Assembly (NCBI RefSeq): GCF_036785885.1
Contig: NC_092312.1
Coordinates: 13,348,001-13,412,000 of the forward strand
Length of the DNA stretch: 64,000 nucleotides
Source: Coffea arabica
Lineage: Eukaryota; Streptophyta; Magnoliopsida; Gentianales; Rubiaceae
Direction of reading: 5' to 3'
The notes beneath the pieces were generated by a model. That model searched no databases, was not told the origin of the DNA, and worked only from the letters and a program-made list of their open reading frames with translations. Made by a program: the position numbers and the translations under genes. How positions within the stretch are numbered: the first letter of the stretch is position 1; each line of letters opens with the position of its first letter. Positions 61,901 to 64,000 of the stretch are shown here, piece after piece.

Positions 61901-63866
61901 CAACTAGAGACCTTGATATTCACTTCAAATGCCTTGAGCGGTTCAATTCCCGCATCCATATTTAACATCTCATCTCTAGTGGTAATTTCATTCACCTCAA
62001 ATAACCTCGCAGGGAGCCTTCCTCCTGGTCTAGACCAGAAGCTACCAAATCTACAAATGTTGTATCTTGGAAATAATAAACTTACCGGTGTTATTCTTGA
62101 TTCCATCTCAAATGCTACGGTACTTGACACATTGGAACTTGGCAACAACCAATTCACTGGTTCCATTCCAACCTCGTTAGGCAACTTGAGGTTCCTTGAG
62201 ACCCTTGGTCTTGATAGAAACTATTTCACCTCCAATTCGCCGGCAGAGTTGAGCTTTCTTTCATCTTTGACGAATTGTAGAGGTTTAAAAACTTTGTCCA
62301 TGTCGTTGAATCCTCTGAAAGGAACTCTTCCCTCTACAATAGGGAATTTTTCCAGTTTGCTCACATTCTTTTATGCAAGTATTTGTGAAATTGAAGGCAA
62401 CATTCCACCTGAAATTGGTAATCTAAGTGGCCTATCAGTCCTCAGTGTTGGCGACAATTACTTGACTGGACCACTACAAATGACGTTAAATGGACTGTTG
62501 AACCTGCAAGCTTTGGACCTACAAGGTAACCAAATTCTAGGGACTATTGCTGACACATTTTGCAATTTCAGGAAACTGGGCATATTGTATTTGAGTCGAA
62601 ATCAGTTCTCTGGTATGGTGCCAGAATGTTTTGGAAATATTACATCACTGAGACAACTGTACTTAGATTCCAATGGGTTCAATTCAAGTATACCTGCAAG
62701 TCTCGGAATCCTGAAGGATTTGTTGGAGCTAGACATTCATTCAAATTCTTTGAGTGGTTTCATACCGACAGAAATTGGAGATTTGCGGGCTGCATTGTAC
62801 ATGGACTTGTCAGGCAATAGATTTTCAGGCAATATTCCCACAACACTTGGTAACCTTGAGACCTTGATCAACCTCACCCTGGCACATAATGAATTACAAG
62901 GGCCAATTCCTGCAACATTTGGCAAATTGGTAAGCCTGGAATTGTTGGATCTATCTCATAACAACCTCTCTGGAGAGATTCCAAAATCATTAGAATCACT
63001 TTCACGGTTGCTACACTTAAATGTGTCCTTCAATAAGCTACGAGGAGAGATTCCCTCAACTGGTTCTTTCGTGAACTTCACAAATGAATCATTCATGTCA
63101 AATGAGGCACTCTGTGGTGGTCCTCCTCATTTGCACTTCCCTACTTGCCCTTCTCCTCGGGGATCAAGGATGAAAAGCTTGCGCTTAGCCGCTTATGTCT
63201 TGCTACCGTGTGCATTCTTAGCTTTTGCTTTAATTAGCATTGCAATACTGTTCATGAAAAAGAGAAGAAGAAACCAAAGTACTGCTCAAGCAGATTCACC
63301 TCCAGCAATAACACCTAAATGGATTTCTTACTATGAGCTTCAACATGTAACCAATGGCTTTAGCGAGAGCAATTTACTTGCAGTGGGAAGTTATGGTTCA
63401 GTTTACAAAGGGATGCTCAGGAATGGAAAATTGTCAGCCATAAAAGTTTTCAACTTGCATTTAGAAGGAGCATTCAAAAGTTTTGACACTGAGTGTGAAG
63501 TTCTGCGTAATCTTCGCCACAGGAATCTGGTTAAAGTCATCAGTAGTTGTTCTAACCCAGATTTTAAGGCTCTAGTCTTAGAATATATGCCTAATGGAAG
63601 TCTTGAGAAATGGTTGCACTCTGACAACTATTTCTTGGATTTTGTCCAAAGATTAGACATAATGGTGGATGTAGCAGCTGCATTGGATTACCTTCATCAT
63701 GGCTACCCGTCACCTGTAGTCCATTGCGATCTAAAGCCCAGTAATGTTCTTCTGGATGAAGAGATTACTGGTCATGTGAGTGATTTTGGCATTGCAAAGC
63801 TATTTCATGGGGATGAAAGTACGAGACAGACAAAGACACTCGCAACAATTGGTTACATAGCACCGG
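58945..63866 (+). CDS. LRR receptor-like kinase, subfamily XII, non-RD (3' end outside window)
   Basis: Exons 58945-59866, 60652-60723 and 61869-63866 join, each in phase 1, into 997 codons, and the last ends at a GT donor after IGYIAP. The start is the first ATG (two adjacent ATGs at 58945 and 58948); upstream codons lack ATG. Order: signal peptide, LRR N-cap (LSALLALRSNVLDP..WTTRMSVCNWLGVKC), more than 20 LRRs of the LxxNxLxGxIP type, a Cys-pair cap (CGGPPHLHFPTC), a transmembrane helix (AYVLLPCAFLAFALISIAIL), a basic stop (KKRRRN) and a kinase. The kinase has VIKV-type Lys (AIKVF), HCDLKPSN and SDFGIAKL; Cys before the catalytic Asp makes it non-RD, as in FLS2/EFR-type immune receptors. 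The glycine loop reads AVGSYGSV, with Ala for the first Gly. Exon 2 is exactly one 24-residue LRR. The final kinase exon lies beyond the window. Confidence 0.9.
61201..61664. mobile_element. MITE with long inverted ends in intron 2 of the receptor kinase
   Basis: The 464-bp element is bounded by AAAAGTAA at 61193-61200 and 61665-61672, an 8-bp target duplication pointing to hAT. The outer 100 bases are imperfect inverted repeats (GGATAAATTACATATAATTC against GGGTAAGTTATTTATTACCT on the complement). No coding capacity. Confidence 0.75.
61663..61701. repeat. 22-bp tandem duplication next to the MITE
   Basis: CCAAAAGTAATAGTCCACATG is directly followed by a second, nearly complete copy (CCCAAAAGTAATAGTCC). 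It includes the right target duplication of the MITE. Confidence 0.55.
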
Positions 63867-64000
63867 GTAATTTAAAGTTTTTGCAAAAAGTTGATAGACA
63901 AATTGATATATTCATACTATTTGAGTTCTAACTTTGTAGTATACTAGTAATAACTTACGCGCTTTGCACGTGAATATATTTTTTCAAAATATAAAATCTT

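Noticed and set aside
1-64000. tRNA, rRNA or CRISPR features
   Set aside because: No cloverleaf with A/B boxes, rRNA segment or regularly spaced direct repeat array was recognised.

Overview
The window is nuclear DNA of a flowering plant. Its genes have many short GT-AG introns, TATA boxes, AT-rich intergenic DNA and plant-specific families: a senescence-type papain-like protease, a BAHD acyltransferase, GDSL esterases and a subfamily XII LRR receptor kinase. The best-matched relatives from memory (vinorine synthase-like BAHD, acetylajmalan esterase-like GDSL) suggest an asterid, perhaps a Gentianales/coffee-type genome. This is inference; no database was searched.

Layout. 0.6-3.5 kb: a papain-like protease gene that has lost its catalytic Cys, followed by a tandem, decayed copy whose promoter carries a MITE. 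3.8-5.1 kb: a 5'-truncated, frameshifted BAHD acyltransferase (minus). 5.1-11.2 kb: one full-length and one partial copy, head to tail, of a 5.3-kb duplicated unit whose gene is an intact five-exon GDSL esterase. The complete inverted partner is at 36.6-42.0 kb with a second intact GDSL gene. Between the two arms are four ordinary single-copy genes: a 13-exon CofD/YvcK-family gene (minus), an unrecognised four-exon gene (minus), an intronless TatD-type hydrolase (minus) and a five-exon amidase (plus).

42.5-57.6 kb: best explained as one Helitron of about 15 kb, oriented minus. A 3' end (CTAG plus a GC-rich hairpin) lies at 42.5 kb and an A|TC-type 5' end at about 57.64 kb. It carries an eight-exon Rep-helicase gene that reads open for 1,563 codons with every intron in phase 1. 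Also inside it are an SPT5-like promoter/first-exon fragment, a multi-exon alpha-SNAP pseudogene fragment and a nested 1.35-kb PIF/Harbinger-like element with TAA target duplications.

58.9 kb to the end: the 5' three exons of an LRR-XII non-RD receptor kinase, with an 8-bp-TSD MITE in its second intron. The gene continues past the window.

The genes form no obvious single pathway. The acyltransferase relic next to acetylesterase-like GDSL genes recalls acyl/de-acyl pairs of specialised metabolism, but that is speculative. The most distinctive content is the gene-capturing Helitron, the tandem-plus-inverted GDSL duplication and the catalytically altered protease.
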